A stretch of DNA of 38,738 nt from Sperchopsis tessellata (GCA_033557685.1 JAWQRN010000103.1:1-38738), one strand, 5' to 3'; counted from the first letter of the stretch, positions 22,301 through 34,009 are shown. Notes: generated by a model from the sequence alone, not told the origin. Numbers and translations are program-made.

Positions 22301-25300
22301 TAGTACTTACTCAACCTTATGAAATCAGCCCCTCGAGTGCAAAGGGTTAAAAGAAAAAAACAAAATAGTACTAAGGATACATAATTCACAATTGTGTTTT
22401 TGGGGTTCAACAAGCCCTGGTAAATTAAGACTAGCAGGCTTGAAAGACTTTGGAGAAGCAACATTCGTATGGTATTTCACACTACCATCAGTCTCGCCAG
22501 GCAATGATATGTCAAACAATTGTGAACATCTTGTAGCCTAAAAATAACAGTAATTCATATTAGAAGACCATAAGTTACCCTTTAGTTGAAAACATACCTG
22601 ATGATGTACTATAACTAAGTTGTCAACAACATTGATCGCAAACCTTCCTGAAGCTCCTATTCGCAGTACATGGCTTTTTATTGGTGCCATTCCTGGTCCA
22701 TTTAAGGTATGTACATGAACTTCTGCAGTTTGAGTTCCAGTCTGATGCCTTAGTATCAAGACTGATGGAACTCCATATAATGTAGCAAGTGTTACATCTC
22801 TTTCTAAAGCCATACGGCCAGGTTCAGCTAAAATATAAATTAATTGAACCTATAGGAAAACACGTAAAAATTTTGACGGCACCTAGTCTTAGTTTTAATT
22901 TTACTATCCTTAGGCTTTTGCCTGAATCTACAATAATTTGAACTTTTGATTATTTACTTATAATAAATAAATTTATTTGCATAGAAAAAATTTTTATTTT
23001 TGTCCTTAAAAATAAAACATATTGAAAGGAAACAATATTTTGCACCAAAAGGCCTTAAAAGTGAAACACTTACTCTCAACTTTTGAAAGTTTACTGGCTG
23101 AGCCTGGTTTAAAAACAACAGGCTGCAAATGTGACCCATGCTGTGATGACAACAATGCAATTTTATTTTGGGAACACCAAACAAACCAGTTTACATTGAC
23201 CGAAGTAGTTTTTAGATGCTTAATTGACTTCTTCTCTGGAATTACTAAATATAACTCTATCCCATGGTCTGTTATCAAAGCAACTTCATTGATTTGTGCC
23301 CACACAAAGCCCAAAATCGAAGAATTCTTCTTACAGCTCTGTGAGTACTCTGCTTCAATTGCAACACCAGTAAAATTCATAAACTCCACTGAAATTTTTG
23401 TTCTTTGAACTGCTAGAACTTTCTGGTCTAAAGAAAACTTTATGGATATCACTGGGCCATGATCTTCCATTCGAAAATTTATCGGAATGCTACTTTCAGT
23501 TGGGCCTTTGACAACCACTCCCATAACTCCTCCTGATCGTACAGCAAAAACCTTTAAAAAAATTAAATTTGTTATTTATATCAAAGTAAATAAAAAATAG
23601 CTTCGTCTACGCTGTGACATGGTATCTAACCTTAGAGTACACTTCTTCAGACAAGATGATCTTTTCTGGTTCTAAAAATTCATTAACAAAATCTTTTCTT
23701 ATATGAACCCTCTCAAGATCAATGTAAAAGTTTTTCAAATAAAAGCAGATTGTTTCTTTCGTTTGCTTTTGTGGAATATTCGATTTCATATATTCATAGA
23801 TAGGCCTTCTGTAGAGTATACACGTCTGTACAAAGTTACAATATATAACATAATCTACTATCTAACACTAGATTTTTCTTTACTTTTTATTTATACATGT
23901 GTACTTAAATTTGTATATTACAAAGAAGAGTTACTACCTCTCTGAGTTTCGTCATCTTTCACCAGGCCACGGGTTAAGATACTAAATCTTCAGATGAACA
24001 AAATTTTATTATAAAATTTTTAATATCAACAATTCAAAATAGATGACTAATTCCTGAATGATTGTTAGATAAAGCAGAATATAATCAATTGTTATTTAAA
24101 CTAAACAAAATCACTGCCAAATGTAAAATTTAAATTGCTGAATTAGCAATGTAACATGATGGTAAAGTGGTAGCATGTTTTTCTCTCTAAATAAGTGCTA
24201 AGAACAAATAACCCAAACATACCATGGTCAAAATATCTACCACAGCTAATTGAGAACAGATCTCAAAAATTTGTTTAAAACCAATTATAATTACTAGAAT
24301 GCTTCAACAAATTCATGTAGTGGCCAAAAGTTTTCCATCAGTGTGAAAAAACTAAAACATTCAAAAGTTTTAATGATTGAGGCTATCATATACAGTTTAG
24401 AGGCTTGAAGAGTGACAATACTGGTAGGTAAGGGATTGCTCCCATCTATAAGTTCTATAACAAAGGCTTGTCTAAATACACTATATTTAGAAGATGAGAA
24501 AAATATGTGTTTAAGTTCACTAACACCACCTCCATTCGCAGAGTCATCGATAACACCAATCTTATATAAGTAGGATTGGAAACAACGACGTCCAAAACGC
24601 AGCTAAGAAATGGTAGGCTGGTGAAATCTTGTTACAAGCATCCTTAAATATAACATTTTAGAAAGGACATCCGGGTAAATAAGAGCATATAGTGTCAAAT
24701 GTAATAGACTTCCACGGTTATTATATGTATGAAAGTTATTTCCGGGTGGAAACTGTGTAGAAGTCCACTTTCATCCACTGTAGCAAGGGACATTTTCAAG
24801 GTGAGTTATGTTACTTCAACGAAAGAATTGATTGATTCTCATGTGCCGTGAATTCTTTTGTTGAAGTAACATCACTTGCCTTGAAAATGTCCCTTGCAAC
24901 AGTGGACGAAAGGTCGGCACTTGTCAGAGCCTCTACACGGTTTCCATCCGGAAACAACATTCATGCATATTGTGTCAATTTATTTGCAAATAAATCTTTC
25001 CGATTGTCCTTTATGATCTTTTTTATGTAAATTAAGATATCACTGAATGGTAGTTTCTCAAAATAGTAACGAACTTCACTTACACTTCTCTTTGCCAGAG
25101 AATCAACTGTTTCGATGTGTTTAATGCCCGTGTGAGCTTTTATCTACACACAGCTAACACTTATGTAGTTAAGAATTAAAAAATTAATTTTGTTTTTGAT
25201 TTGAACAATAATGGGATTTATTCTATTCAATTCAGATTTCGTAAATGAGGTCAAAACACTCCTATTGTCAGATAAGACAACCTGTCGAAAGTTACAAGCT

Positions 25301-26714
25301 TGGATATATATTAAGGCTTCAAACACAGCAATCGCTGTAAATATATTTGCCTGGCTATTTAATTTAAATAACCAGTTCTCCAAGTAAATAGTATAAAAGA
25401 ACCAACTTCCACAACCTTCCCTCGACTTTGATCCATCAGTATAAATGAAAACCCCGTTAGAAAATTTACTTATTAATTCCTAAATTAACATATTATTAAA
25501 TAATGTGTTATTCGTAAATAACGAGAATAAAATATGGGGCTTTAATGTTTCATGGCTTTGAAAATAAAACTGATGTGTAATGATACTGCCATGGAAGTTA
25601 GATGTATAAGTGAAGCCTTTAGCTAGTGGTGGAGAGTTTTTGCGAAACCAATTCTTGTGTGTCAGATCTACGTTTGCCAAATCAACAATATTTATAATTT
25701 CATTATTCGACAGTAATTTCATTTTTAAGATATATTTAGATGCCAAAAGTCTTCTCCTTAAGAATAAAGGTGATTCTTGGGCCTCAAAATATAAAGCATG
25801 TACCAAAATAGATTGCATAGCACCAATTCAAATTGCCTTATTTTGGTTCACATCGATAAGTTTAAAATTTGTGTTACTCTCAGCCCCAATTACAGATATT
25901 CTTTGATACTTAGTCCATTATGAATAATTATAAAAACAAGTCCATCTATGAAAACCACAAAAAAATATTTTAGCCATGCACTGAATCATATTTTAACTCC
26001 AAAGAAAATTTCAATAATTAATAGGTTGAATAACTAATTTAATTGTAATTTTAGGTTTTAATATTTGGAACTTTGTCTTGTATGCTTAATGGTATAGTAA
26101 TATCTGTTGATTGGCCATCAGAGGTTAACCTTTGTCAAGTAGTTTTATTTGTGAACATCAATAGAATTCCGAATGATACAAATATACGTGAATATATTTA
26201 CTAGAATACATATACCAATTTAATAAGACATAGAATATGGACAAAACAAAAGAAACCTTAAAGTAAAATAATATCGATCTAATAAGAGTCCCATGGCAAT
26301 GAACTACCAACAGTCGATTTGCACATTATTTGTATGATGATACAGAAAACAGATAGAGCTCTAGATATTTAATTGATAAAATACAAAAAGTTGATAACTT
26401 TCCAACAGAGAGCTGGATAAGTTAACTAAAGAATAGAACACATGAACTCGAAGGCTTAATAAGTTTCATGCTGCTAATGAAAATAATTTAATTAAGAACA
26501 AGGTGTAGACAGTGGTAGGTACATCATCTTAAATAGTAATAGAAGTTGTGCTATGTTTTGTATAACAAAAATAATGCAGTAAATAATACATCATAAAAAT
26601 AAAGTTTACCTGTTTATTTGAGTCATCGAAAAATACATTAACAAGTTGATTAACGGCTTCAAACCGAACTGGATCTTCAGATAGTTCTAAATATGAATCG
26701 ATATTCAAGCTCAT
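16361..26714 (-). CDS. RMC1: Regulator of MON1-CCZ1 (RMC1, C18orf8/Mic1; Bulli), 9 coding exons
   Basis: Coding exons in order: 26610-26714, 23074-23551, 22598-22827, 22381-22537, 21869-22038, 21318-21650, 20047-20194, 19749-19940, 16361-16410. They total 1863 nt (620 aa; the human protein is about 657). All junctions are GT/AG and in phase. The N-terminal half (about 1-380) is the beta-propeller-like part, with YLELSEDPVRFEAVN, VFAVRSGGVMGVVVKGP, IKFSLDQKVLAVQRT, FAINVVDNLVIVHHQ and SPNWVVFQPNIVI. The C-terminal half (about 385-610) is the helical Mic1 domain, with VVSDSKPLACLLLSL, QLALDMLTRL and ARKFL-type SPRKFLEAAQ. By family knowledge this is the third subunit of the Mon1-Ccz1 Rab7 exchange factor, needed for late-endosome and autophagosome maturation. 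The last exon encodes ERLDVYIKEYKKLFP and stop, matching the family's final '..FFKQIF' helix. Transcription probably starts in the gap shared with ICA1. No lesion is seen. Confidence 0.93.
17220..17430 (+). repeat. Hairpin repeat motif, copy 4 (diverged)
   Basis: CTGATGA at 17300-17306 is followed by an imperfect stem (GCTCT / AGACC at 17308-17322) and GATC. A distant inverted match, ATCATCAGTAG near 17410, pairs with CTACTGATGA. The order of boxes matches the other hairpin copies in this window, but this one is the most eroded. It sits in the last intron of RMC1. Confidence 0.35.
18380..18770 (+). mobile_element. LINE 3'-end fragment
   Basis: Plus-strand frames give ASETWMLTERNSRLQSEEIN and then, after frameshifts, SKDRLPMKMQETRIQGGRS. 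This is the characteristic end of insect endonuclease/RT LINEs: 'SETWTL', then 'E..FL', then 'RLP.K..E....GRR..GRP'. An A-run follows at about 18762. The fragment lacks RT and endonuclease. It lies in the 3.3 kb last intron of RMC1, antisense to the gene. Confidence 0.7.
20195..21317. other. RMC1 intron 6
   Basis: An intron of 1.1 kb. The part at about 20880-21230 is less AT-rich with broken open frames on the plus strand, suggesting an old insertion, but no domain could be named. Confidence 0.3.
24723..24970. repeat. Foldback (long inverted repeat) containing hairpin motif copy 2
   Basis: Left arm 24723-24829 and right arm 24851-24970 are diverged inverted copies separated by only 21 nt, so the DNA or its transcript could form a stem of about 100 bp. 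The shared core reads CAAGGGACATTTTCAAGG in the left arm and in the complement of the right. The right arm has an extra 13 nt or so near 24909-24921 that the left lacks. On the plus strand the right arm carries TTGAAAATG, an imperfect hairpin, then GGACGAAAGGTCGGCA, the same order of boxes as at 3957. It abuts the Jockey-like fragment. Confidence 0.8.
24990..25910 (-). mobile_element. Jockey-like LINE remnant, RNase H part
   Basis: Minus-strand reading gives LFLRRRLLASKYILKM (about 25700-25780), the linker upstream of RNase H in Jockey-type elements. It is followed by GVFIYTDGSKSREGCGSW (about 25410-25460), IFTAIAVFEALIYI (about 25310-25350), VVLSDNRSVL (about 25245-25280) and AHTGIKHIETVDSLAKRS (about 25080-25130). 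These are RNase H blocks in the right order, including the catalytic Asp of YTDGS and of LSDN. The usual catalytic Glu of the 'FTAE' block is replaced (FTAI). A few stops interrupt the frame. It is in the same orientation as its host gene RMC1, within intron 1. Confidence 0.75.
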
Positions 26715-27018
26715 CTTGTTATTTTAATTTAATTAAACGTTTAAGTATTTACGAATAACATCTTTTATAAACTAAATATAAGTGAAGTTAGTCACCATTC
26801 GTCATTAATGTCTCAAGTGTCAATTTAACGCCCCATGGCAACCACACCATTTATTTCTACAATGCGTAGGCGTGGATACGTCACACTGAAGTAAACTGAC
26901 ATAATAATCACCATTCGGTTTCTCTTTGTTGGCACCACTTGTGTTAGACACGTCAAAAGTCAAAACATATATATGTAATTTTTTAAACAAATTGATGTGA
27001 TTTTAATACAATCCAAAG
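26715..27018. promoter_or_regulatory. Shared head-to-head promoter region of RMC1 and ICA1
   Basis: Only 304 nt separate the two divergent start codons, and both genes have strong coding evidence. The interval is less AT-rich in its middle (ATGGCAACCACACC, GCGTAGGCGTGG, GTTGGCACCACTTG). It must hold both 5' UTRs and transcription starts unless there are upstream non-coding exons. No canonical TATA position is convincing. A bidirectional promoter is the simplest reading. Confidence 0.6.
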
Positions 27019-29033
27019 ATGCAACATCAGTATTGGGTGACAAAGAAATCGGTTTTAAGAAAATTAGGTGGCAAAGAGGATGAATGTGTCGTGGCTTCAG
27101 ACGCTGAGCTTGATGCAAAATTGGAATTGTTTCGTTCAATTTCTGATAGTTGCATTCAATTGCAGAGGGTAATTGATCTTTACCAAGAGAGATTGTGTGT
27201 TTTAGCCCAAGAAGAAAACGCTTTAGGTTAGTGTCCTGTATAGGAATATATTTAATTTATAATTATTTGTTGGAGTTACTGAGAAAAATATTGCAATGTT
27301 CATTAGGCATAGTTGTCGTTTGTTTCTGTAAATGGTGAAGTAGTTTGTGACGCATTTATTGTGTCTTGTTACATATATAGTATTATAGCAGGAATATGAA
27401 TTTAGGGTACTACATTGTTAAGTTATGTGTTGTTTATTTTTGTACGTTACAGTTGACAAAATCTACAAAGTAAATTCAAGTAGTGTTTTTTTTATAAGCT
27501 TTAGTGCCCTAATACTTACATATTTTTCTTTAGTAACGAATACCATTTATCTTATATAAATTCAATTCAAGAAGTTGGACAAATTTCTGATCAACATATA
27601 CAATATCACTGAGAAATTTAGCTATTTGGTGCTTTATTAGTGGAATGAAATTTCTTACAAGTTTAGGATATAAATCACATCAAGGCACAGTAATCATCTG
27701 ACACATGGTTTGAAGTAGTCTTTCCTGCAAATCAACAGGTAGTTAGGAATCAAATTAATTGGTCATTTTTTAATCAATAAATAAACCAATCATTATATAA
27801 AAAATGTGTAGTTGAATTACAATTTGTTTCTGGGCTAATGGGGAGCAGGTTACCGTATGCTGTTTGAGTGAGGTTGTTGTGTAGTTTATCTCAGGGCTCG
27901 TCACATGTACAGATTTAGGCCCAGTTAGGGTTTTGAAGTTTATTTTGTGATATTTTGAGGAATTTCAATTTAATTTATTTTTAATACTGATTAATTTATT
28001 TTTTATAGGAAGGTACCTGAAGGAGTGTGGTAAAAATGAGAAGAATTCTAGTGCTGGCCAAATTATGTCTACTGCTGGCAAAGCCTTGGCTTATACAGGT
28101 CATCAACGATTGACCATAAGACCTCCTCTTGTACGATTACATCATGAAGTTGAAACATTCCGAGGAAGAGCAGTATCAGACACGAGAGTCACAGTATTAG
28201 AAATGGAAAAAGCACGAACAGAATATCGTGCTGCTTTAAGTTGGATGAAGTCTGCATCTTCTCAACTAGATCCAGACACAGGTCACGGATTAGAAAGATT
28301 CCGAAAAGCCCAGTCTTACGTGCGTTCTACAAAAGTACGATTTGATAGACTAATGTTGGCATGTTTACAAAAAGTAGATCTTCTTGCAGCAGCTAGATGT
28401 AACATGTTCTCTCATGCATTAGTATCGTATTACTCGGCCATTAGAGCATTTTCAATGAAGGTATCGGACACTTTGACTGTAGCTGCTGTTAAAGTATGTG
28501 ACGTTGAGCCTTATGATTTTTGTGTAGTTTGTGAATTGGCAACACCAGTTGAATCAGGAGATAAGGATCAAAAAACATTTTTCCATGCTGAATATTCAGA
28601 TGACCCAAAGAATAAAATCGAGAAGTCCAAATGCAGCGAAGAAATAAAAGAGATAAAGTCTGATGAAGGAAGCGAAGTAAACAATCTTCTAGGAGAAGAT
28701 TTTATGTCAACAAAGCAAGAGAAGAATATAGAAGAGGTTCCATCTGCTGGATCTGGATTACTTGATTTGCAATGGCCTTCCGGTTCTGATTTCTTAGGTG
28801 GCGATTTTATGCCATCACGGTTTATTCTGGACGGGAGCTTGGACTTTAACTCTGAACTAACACCAACAGCTGCAAATGAAACTGAAAATAATATTAATAA
28901 AGAAACCAAAGAAACTCCAAAAAAGAAAGTAGACAAGACGAGCACTCAGATGTCATGGTTGAGTTTGTTCGCTGAACTAGATCCTTTGGCAAATCAAGAT
29001 GATGGATTAAATGCTGTAGGTGACAGAGCATAA
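27019..29033 (+). CDS. ICA1: Islet cell autoantigen 1 homologue (ICA69), 2 coding exons
   Basis: Exon 1 is 27019-27226 and exon 2 is 28009-29033, joined GT/AG in phase 1 to give 410 aa. Residues about 20-255 form the arfaptin-homology BAR domain: QYWVTKKSVLRKLGGKEDE, AQEENALG/RYLKECG across the junction, ARTEYRAALSWMKSAS, KVDLLAAARCNMFSHAL, VEPYDFCVV. The acidic tail has two similar short boxes (NLLGEDFM and DFLGGDFM) and ends in MSWLSLFAELDPLANQDD, the conserved C-terminal box of the ICA family. By family knowledge it is a crescent-shaped membrane-binding partner of PICK1 on Golgi-derived and dense-core vesicles, important in neurons and secretory cells. No lesion is seen. It is divergent from RMC1 across a 304-bp gap. 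Confidence 0.95.
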
Positions 29034-30799
29034 AATCTCATTTCCACACACCATTGCATAATATGTTTATCCTTGCTTCTAAAATAATTCATGACCCATG
29101 GGTGCATTGCAGCGTACCAAGGTTACCGTAAAAGAAAGCAAACAAGGAAGAAATTTTTACTCCCTAAAGTTATTTGTATATCAGGTATAAAACAATATTT
29201 TTTTTTAGATAAATGATAAAGATCTGAAATATGCTTATGGTATAAATCTCTGTGACCCTAGTATTAACCCCATCGTTATTCAGAAAAATTGGTTTTAAAA
29301 CTTTGAATGACTACATATATACAAATTCATAAAGATTATACTAATGATAAACCAACGTAAAATGTCCATTTTATGTATTTTACTTAATGTCTTACAAGTA
29401 TTATATTTATATAAATTATATGTTAACAATTTTACAATGTTACCAAAGATTGTTTTAGTCCTAAATGTTTTTTTTTGCACTAGTCTACGAATATTTGTAT
29501 AGTTTTAAAATATAATAAATTCTACCATATATCGAAAGCATTTTTATTTTAGGGCTATTAGGCTTGAAAATGTAATTTGTGCAAGTATGGAATCAAATTG
29601 ACGCCTATATCAGGTTTTACTCCATTGTGAAGCGCATTTAATAAAGTGATGGTGCCTACAATTGATATGCTTAGGAGGCTATTTTTTGACTTTTTACTTC
29701 ATCAAAAATGTGCTTCTATTGTTATTCATAGTACACAGTACATTGCTACAGCAACCTTTGAAAATTATAACTGTTACAAACTCACAATTTGTTTTTATAG
29801 CTCGATAGCGAAACAAGGCATTTTTATTACAAAAAAGTAAAAAAAAACTGAAGCTTCCAAAAACAATTAGTTCCGAGAAAATATCGCTGAATGATAATTG
29901 TTAATTTTAGAGCTTCCATATGATATTTTTCATTCACAAATTGCGAGTGAGGTTTTCAATGGTTGACTACAGCAGCTATAAGGAACGAGAAATATCTAAG
30001 TCAAAGTGCTTTACTAGTAACATCAGTTGGAATAAATATACATATGGGTACAAACTGTATCACTATATACTATTGAAGACTACCTTACTCAATTAACCTT
30101 TGGAGAATAAAAACTCGTTAGAGCACACCTCTGGCAAATTATAAATAATTAATGAAATGGGAAATTCAGTTTCAGCAATTGGAAAAATAACAGAAGGTTT
30201 TAGATTGAAATCGAATTATATAAACTCCTTTCAGTCACAACGTATACTCTGCCCATGTTACCAACATAGAGATAACAGTGGGCCGGCAGAGGAAAGCAAG
30301 GTCAGGAGCATGTGCTAATGGTATACACAAAAGAAAACATCAATTTTTCTTTAAAACTTTATTAATAGAAATATGTATAACTGAATTGAATAAACTTTTG
30401 CTACCCAGAAACCTAATTGCTTATTCCATTTTTAAAATGAAGAGTTCTGGAATCTATTATATTTTTAAAATCATTTTCTCTTTTAAGAAATGGTCCAGTT
30501 AAATGTTGAATGTGGTAGTTTTGTAGCCCAATTAGTTTAATAAAAAGTTTTTTTGCAATAATTTCACTAACACAGTTTTCAAATTGCTTCTTATAGCAGT
30601 TGACAAAGTATTCAACAACTTTTTCCAAAGAGATTCTTGTTTGGTAACGGTTAATCTAATAGCGTAATAATTTTATTGAAATTATTCTGACTGGTTACCA
30701 TAAATTATATATCCGAAATCATATTAATCCTGTAACAGATGAATTATTCCCAAAAAAAATTTGTACATATGCAATACCTCAATTGTCAAAAAAAATAGG
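29034..30799. other. ICA1 3' UTR and downstream spacer
   Basis: Candidate plus-strand poly(A) hexamers AATAAA lie at 29514-29519 and 29640-29645, so the 3' UTR may be about 500-620 nt. Beyond that the DNA is AT-rich with no recognised coding segment. Confidence 0.45.
29514..29519 (+). terminator. Candidate poly(A) signal of ICA1
   Basis: AATAAA about 480 nt after the ICA1 stop codon; a second copy lies at 29640-29645. Neither can be preferred from sequence alone. Confidence 0.35.
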
Positions 30800-31010
30800 C
30801 GGGTGATATTTGTGGTAGTTAAAGGACATGTGGCCATATTGGGAATGAGTTAGCTGGAAAATTTGCTAAACAAGAGACCACCAAAGAAGCAGTTCCTATT
30901 ATTTCGATTGGACATGGTATGGTGTTGGAAAGAATCATGAATTATTTCATTGGTCATCCTTTTATTAAAGAAATCTGGCAAGAGGATGGTTTCGAATCAA
31001 GGGCATTGTA
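30800..31010 (+). mobile_element. Retrotransposon RNase H fragment
   Basis: From 30826 the plus strand encodes TCGHIGNELAGKFAKQETTK, then about 35 more open codons. 'GH.G..GNE.AD.LAK' is the last RNase H block of Jockey/R1-type LINEs. Only this C-terminal piece is present and the other catalytic blocks are absent. It is a short relic between ICA1 and the right-hand LINE, and is in the opposite orientation to the RNase H relic at 24990-25910. Confidence 0.55.
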
Positions 31011-32569
31011 TACATCTAACTCAAATGACCTTTAACCATGGATATTTTCGATTTTATTTATTTAGAATAGGCATCTTTCCAAATTCTGTCAGGTTGTCGG
31101 TGGCAGAACCATTTATTTTTTTTTTAAATTGTCAGGTTTGAAAATTGATCTTTCTACTTCCATGACAACAGTGCTACATATTAAGAATATTGAAATATAC
31201 AAATTATATAGTTTTCGGAATGAAATCAGACTGATAATTTAGTTGAAATTTTGCATAAATTCTTGTTATACAGTATACCCAATTATTATCGGTAAATAGC
31301 TAAAAAAAAGTTAATTTCTCTCCCTGGGTTGACAGTTGTATAAATCCAAACTAGTTAGTACAACCAATTGGGGATATACAAGGGCCCTAGAGGGCTGTGC
31401 GAAAGCTGCCAGTAGACAGATCAAGTAACTAAAGTTCAAATTTCCAGGACAGAAAACTATTATTGCAAATTTAAATTAGATGTTAAGTAGGATGAAATAT
31501 TTTTGGTACGTTGTAGTATCATTGTGAGCATATTAATTTGATTAATATAACTTTTGTTCGAAATTCCATGTTTTGTTTCTTCTTTCTTAGTTCTTTTTAC
31601 TTACCGTGTTGTTTTTTCTCATTTTAATAATTTCTTCTATAATTTACATTTAATACCAGATAAAGAAGAGCTAGGATGAAGGTTGAGTGATGTTTGAAAT
31701 AAATTGATGAGCGCCCTGAGAAAACTTGCATATTGAGAATATTGTAAAAATGCAAGCAAAGGAGTAGAGATAGGATATCTATAAGTTTAGAAAGGTAGAA
31801 GCTGAAACCAAAGTGTGGCAAGAATTATATTTTTATCTAGATACAAGGCATCAATCGCACATGTCTTTTGTCAGTTTAGCCTTTATCCAAAAGCAGACGA
31901 TTTTCACTGTGAATTAATTTATATCTGTGGCTTGGTGCAAAAAGTGTCATGGTCCGATTTTTATATAAATGAGATACTGACATGGTGCTCCTTACAACAA
32001 GTCATAAATATATACGTTTGATGTATGTGCCCTGGGAAACCAAATTATATTTTTGTCTTACAAATTAGTGGAACTAATTTTTATTATATTTGAATATTTG
32101 TAATTATCAAATGAACCTTCACTAATCTATCTCCAGTCATCAAATGATAATTGGTCCATTGGTAATTGTAATTCCATTATTCTTCTTTTTAAGCCATAAT
32201 TGTATAAAAATACTCCCAAATACACTGCATTAAGGAACAAATTTTGACTGGCCATTAGATCAAATAACAGTGCTTAGTAACATGCTAAAACTTGCATGGT
32301 GAGACTCTCAATACGTGTCTTATGGTCTGTCATTTATTATAAGTATTAAAAAAAATGGTTAAGTTTAGTTTATTGATTTATAGTTGAGACTGTGACAAAA
32401 AGTGTATGCAGGATTGTATATATTTAATATTATAAAGTAATAATGATATTAATTATTTGAGATATTATCTATAGGGAGTTATCTAATTCCTTCGAATAAG
32501 TTCCGTTTAGCATTCTGTTCATCCTTGACTTATTAACTAATTATTATGACAAAAGTTTCTTCTAAATCT

Positions 32570-32620
32570 CGGTACTTTTCAGAGCCTCTACATGGTTTCC
32601 ATCCAGAAACACCATTCATA
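32570..32620 (+). repeat. Dispersed copy of part of the foldback repeat
   Basis: 51 nt that match 24915-24965 at all but about six positions (shared TCAGAGCCTCTACA, GGTTTCCATCC). The matching part lies just outside the hairpin box of the foldback's right arm, showing that this sequence belongs to a dispersed family and not just one local palindrome. Confidence 0.7.
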
Positions 32621-33117
32621 AAGATCTTTTACTTTTTTTTAGTGATAAAGTTTTCCATTGATTTTTCACGAGTACCAGCTAGCTAGTTTATATTAAGTAC
32701 CATTTAGTTCATCACCCACATTGTAACTTTGTCATTTGATACAACTTTTCATTTTACGATTGTCCAAATTTAATAATTCTATTTATACTTTCCCTAATAT
32801 ATACTCTTTTGACATGTTAGAAAGAAAAGTTGTGAATTTGATTTTTTTAACATTGTGCCCGTTAAGGTATTAAATACAGGGGTTGTTCTATAGGGTTATT
32901 GAAACACAATAATAAACCAGAAAACTTTCTCGATTCATCAAATCATATACATAAGATATTTCAGAACAATTTACATTGACTATAGGGTAAACATTATCAC
33001 AAGTAAGTATAATGAAAACAACATCATAATTAAACTAATTAAATACAATTGTCTACAATTGGAGAAATATGCCAATATACATAGTTTTATACATAAGATG
33101 CTCGCCGGGATAGAAAG

Positions 33118-33260
33118 GTGGGTGGTGGTACTTATCTCATGTCAAATATATTAGATCCAAACATTACCACACTTATGGTCCCTTCAGTAGGTTTTACCGG
33201 TAGTGCAATATTGTGCTGGATTATTGGATTTGATATGAGGAGAGTTGCGCTATCATGCTG
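33118..33260. other. Unassigned less AT-rich patch with open frames
   Basis: On the minus strand about 38 codons are open from near 33247 (AG before it) to a stop at about 33134, containing LPVKPTEGTISVVMFGSN. The plus strand is also open through 33381. Two 9-mers, CATGTCAAA, lie 124 nt apart. It reads more like protein than its surroundings but I do not recognise it. Confidence 0.2.
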
Positions 33261-34009
33261 TCATGTCAAACATCTTGCGGATAAAACTTGCGTAAGGTAT
33301 CGTATCTCTATCCCCATTACAACTCAACAAAAACTTTTAAATCATACAATACATGGACTATTAACTAGAAAATTTAAATAAATATGATTAAAAAAAAAAT
33401 TACTTTAAAATTGTTTTACAATGAGATTTTGTTCTCAAGTATTATAAATATAATAAATAATGTTAGTAGCTATCAAAAATTCACTAATAAAACAAAAAGC
33501 GATATGTATAAATCTATTGCAGGCGATAAAAAACTTATTCTTAATTTATTTGACCTAATTTAAATACGAAGTGTACTTCATAATACATAATTTAATTTTT
33601 CTAACTTCACCAACTATCTAGAAGCACTAAGTGCTATTATTTACAAATCACGACAATTTTTTTTTTATAAAACACTATCTAAGTTTTAGATACTATACAG
33701 TATTAGGCTTTTAAAAACTTACTTTTTAAGTTCTGCCAGCAGTACTTAAAATTTAGCCACATTTTAAACTTTAATTCAATTATGTAAAATAAAAATCATC
33801 CATGCATTGTATGAAACTATATAAAAATTGATTACGTGCTCAAAAAATTAACATTATTATTGCAAAATATACATAAAAACGAACAGAGCTTCACAAATTG
33901 AACTATGTAAGATTTCATTTAACTAATAATAGACTTATTATCAACTAATAAATACTATCAAGATTATTACATTCATCAGTCTACACATCACATAAAATTA
34001 CTTGGGTTT

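Larger units (their letters stand above)
23552..26609. other. RMC1 intron 1 (3.1 kb)
   Basis: Contains the foldback repeat at 24723-24970 and the Jockey-like fragment at 24990-25910, listed separately. The remainder (about 23552-24720 and 25911-26609) is AT-rich and shows nothing I can assign. It separates the 35-codon first coding exon from the rest of the gene. Confidence 0.5.

Noticed and set aside
23022..23408. Plus-strand open frame of 128 codons
   Set aside because: It lies antisense to RMC1 exon 2, which has clear family similarity; the plus frame has no recognisable domain.
26280..26470. Possible piggyBac-like piece (HELEGLISFMLLMKI)
   Set aside because: A single weak hydrophobic match without the neighbouring motifs or catalytic aspartates is not enough.
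28568..28945. Minus-strand open frame of 125 codons
   Set aside because: It is a shadow of the acidic tail of ICA1 exon 2.
31320..31440. GC-richer short patch (GGGCCCTAGAGGGC)
   Set aside because: Only a small local palindrome; no coding or RNA signal.
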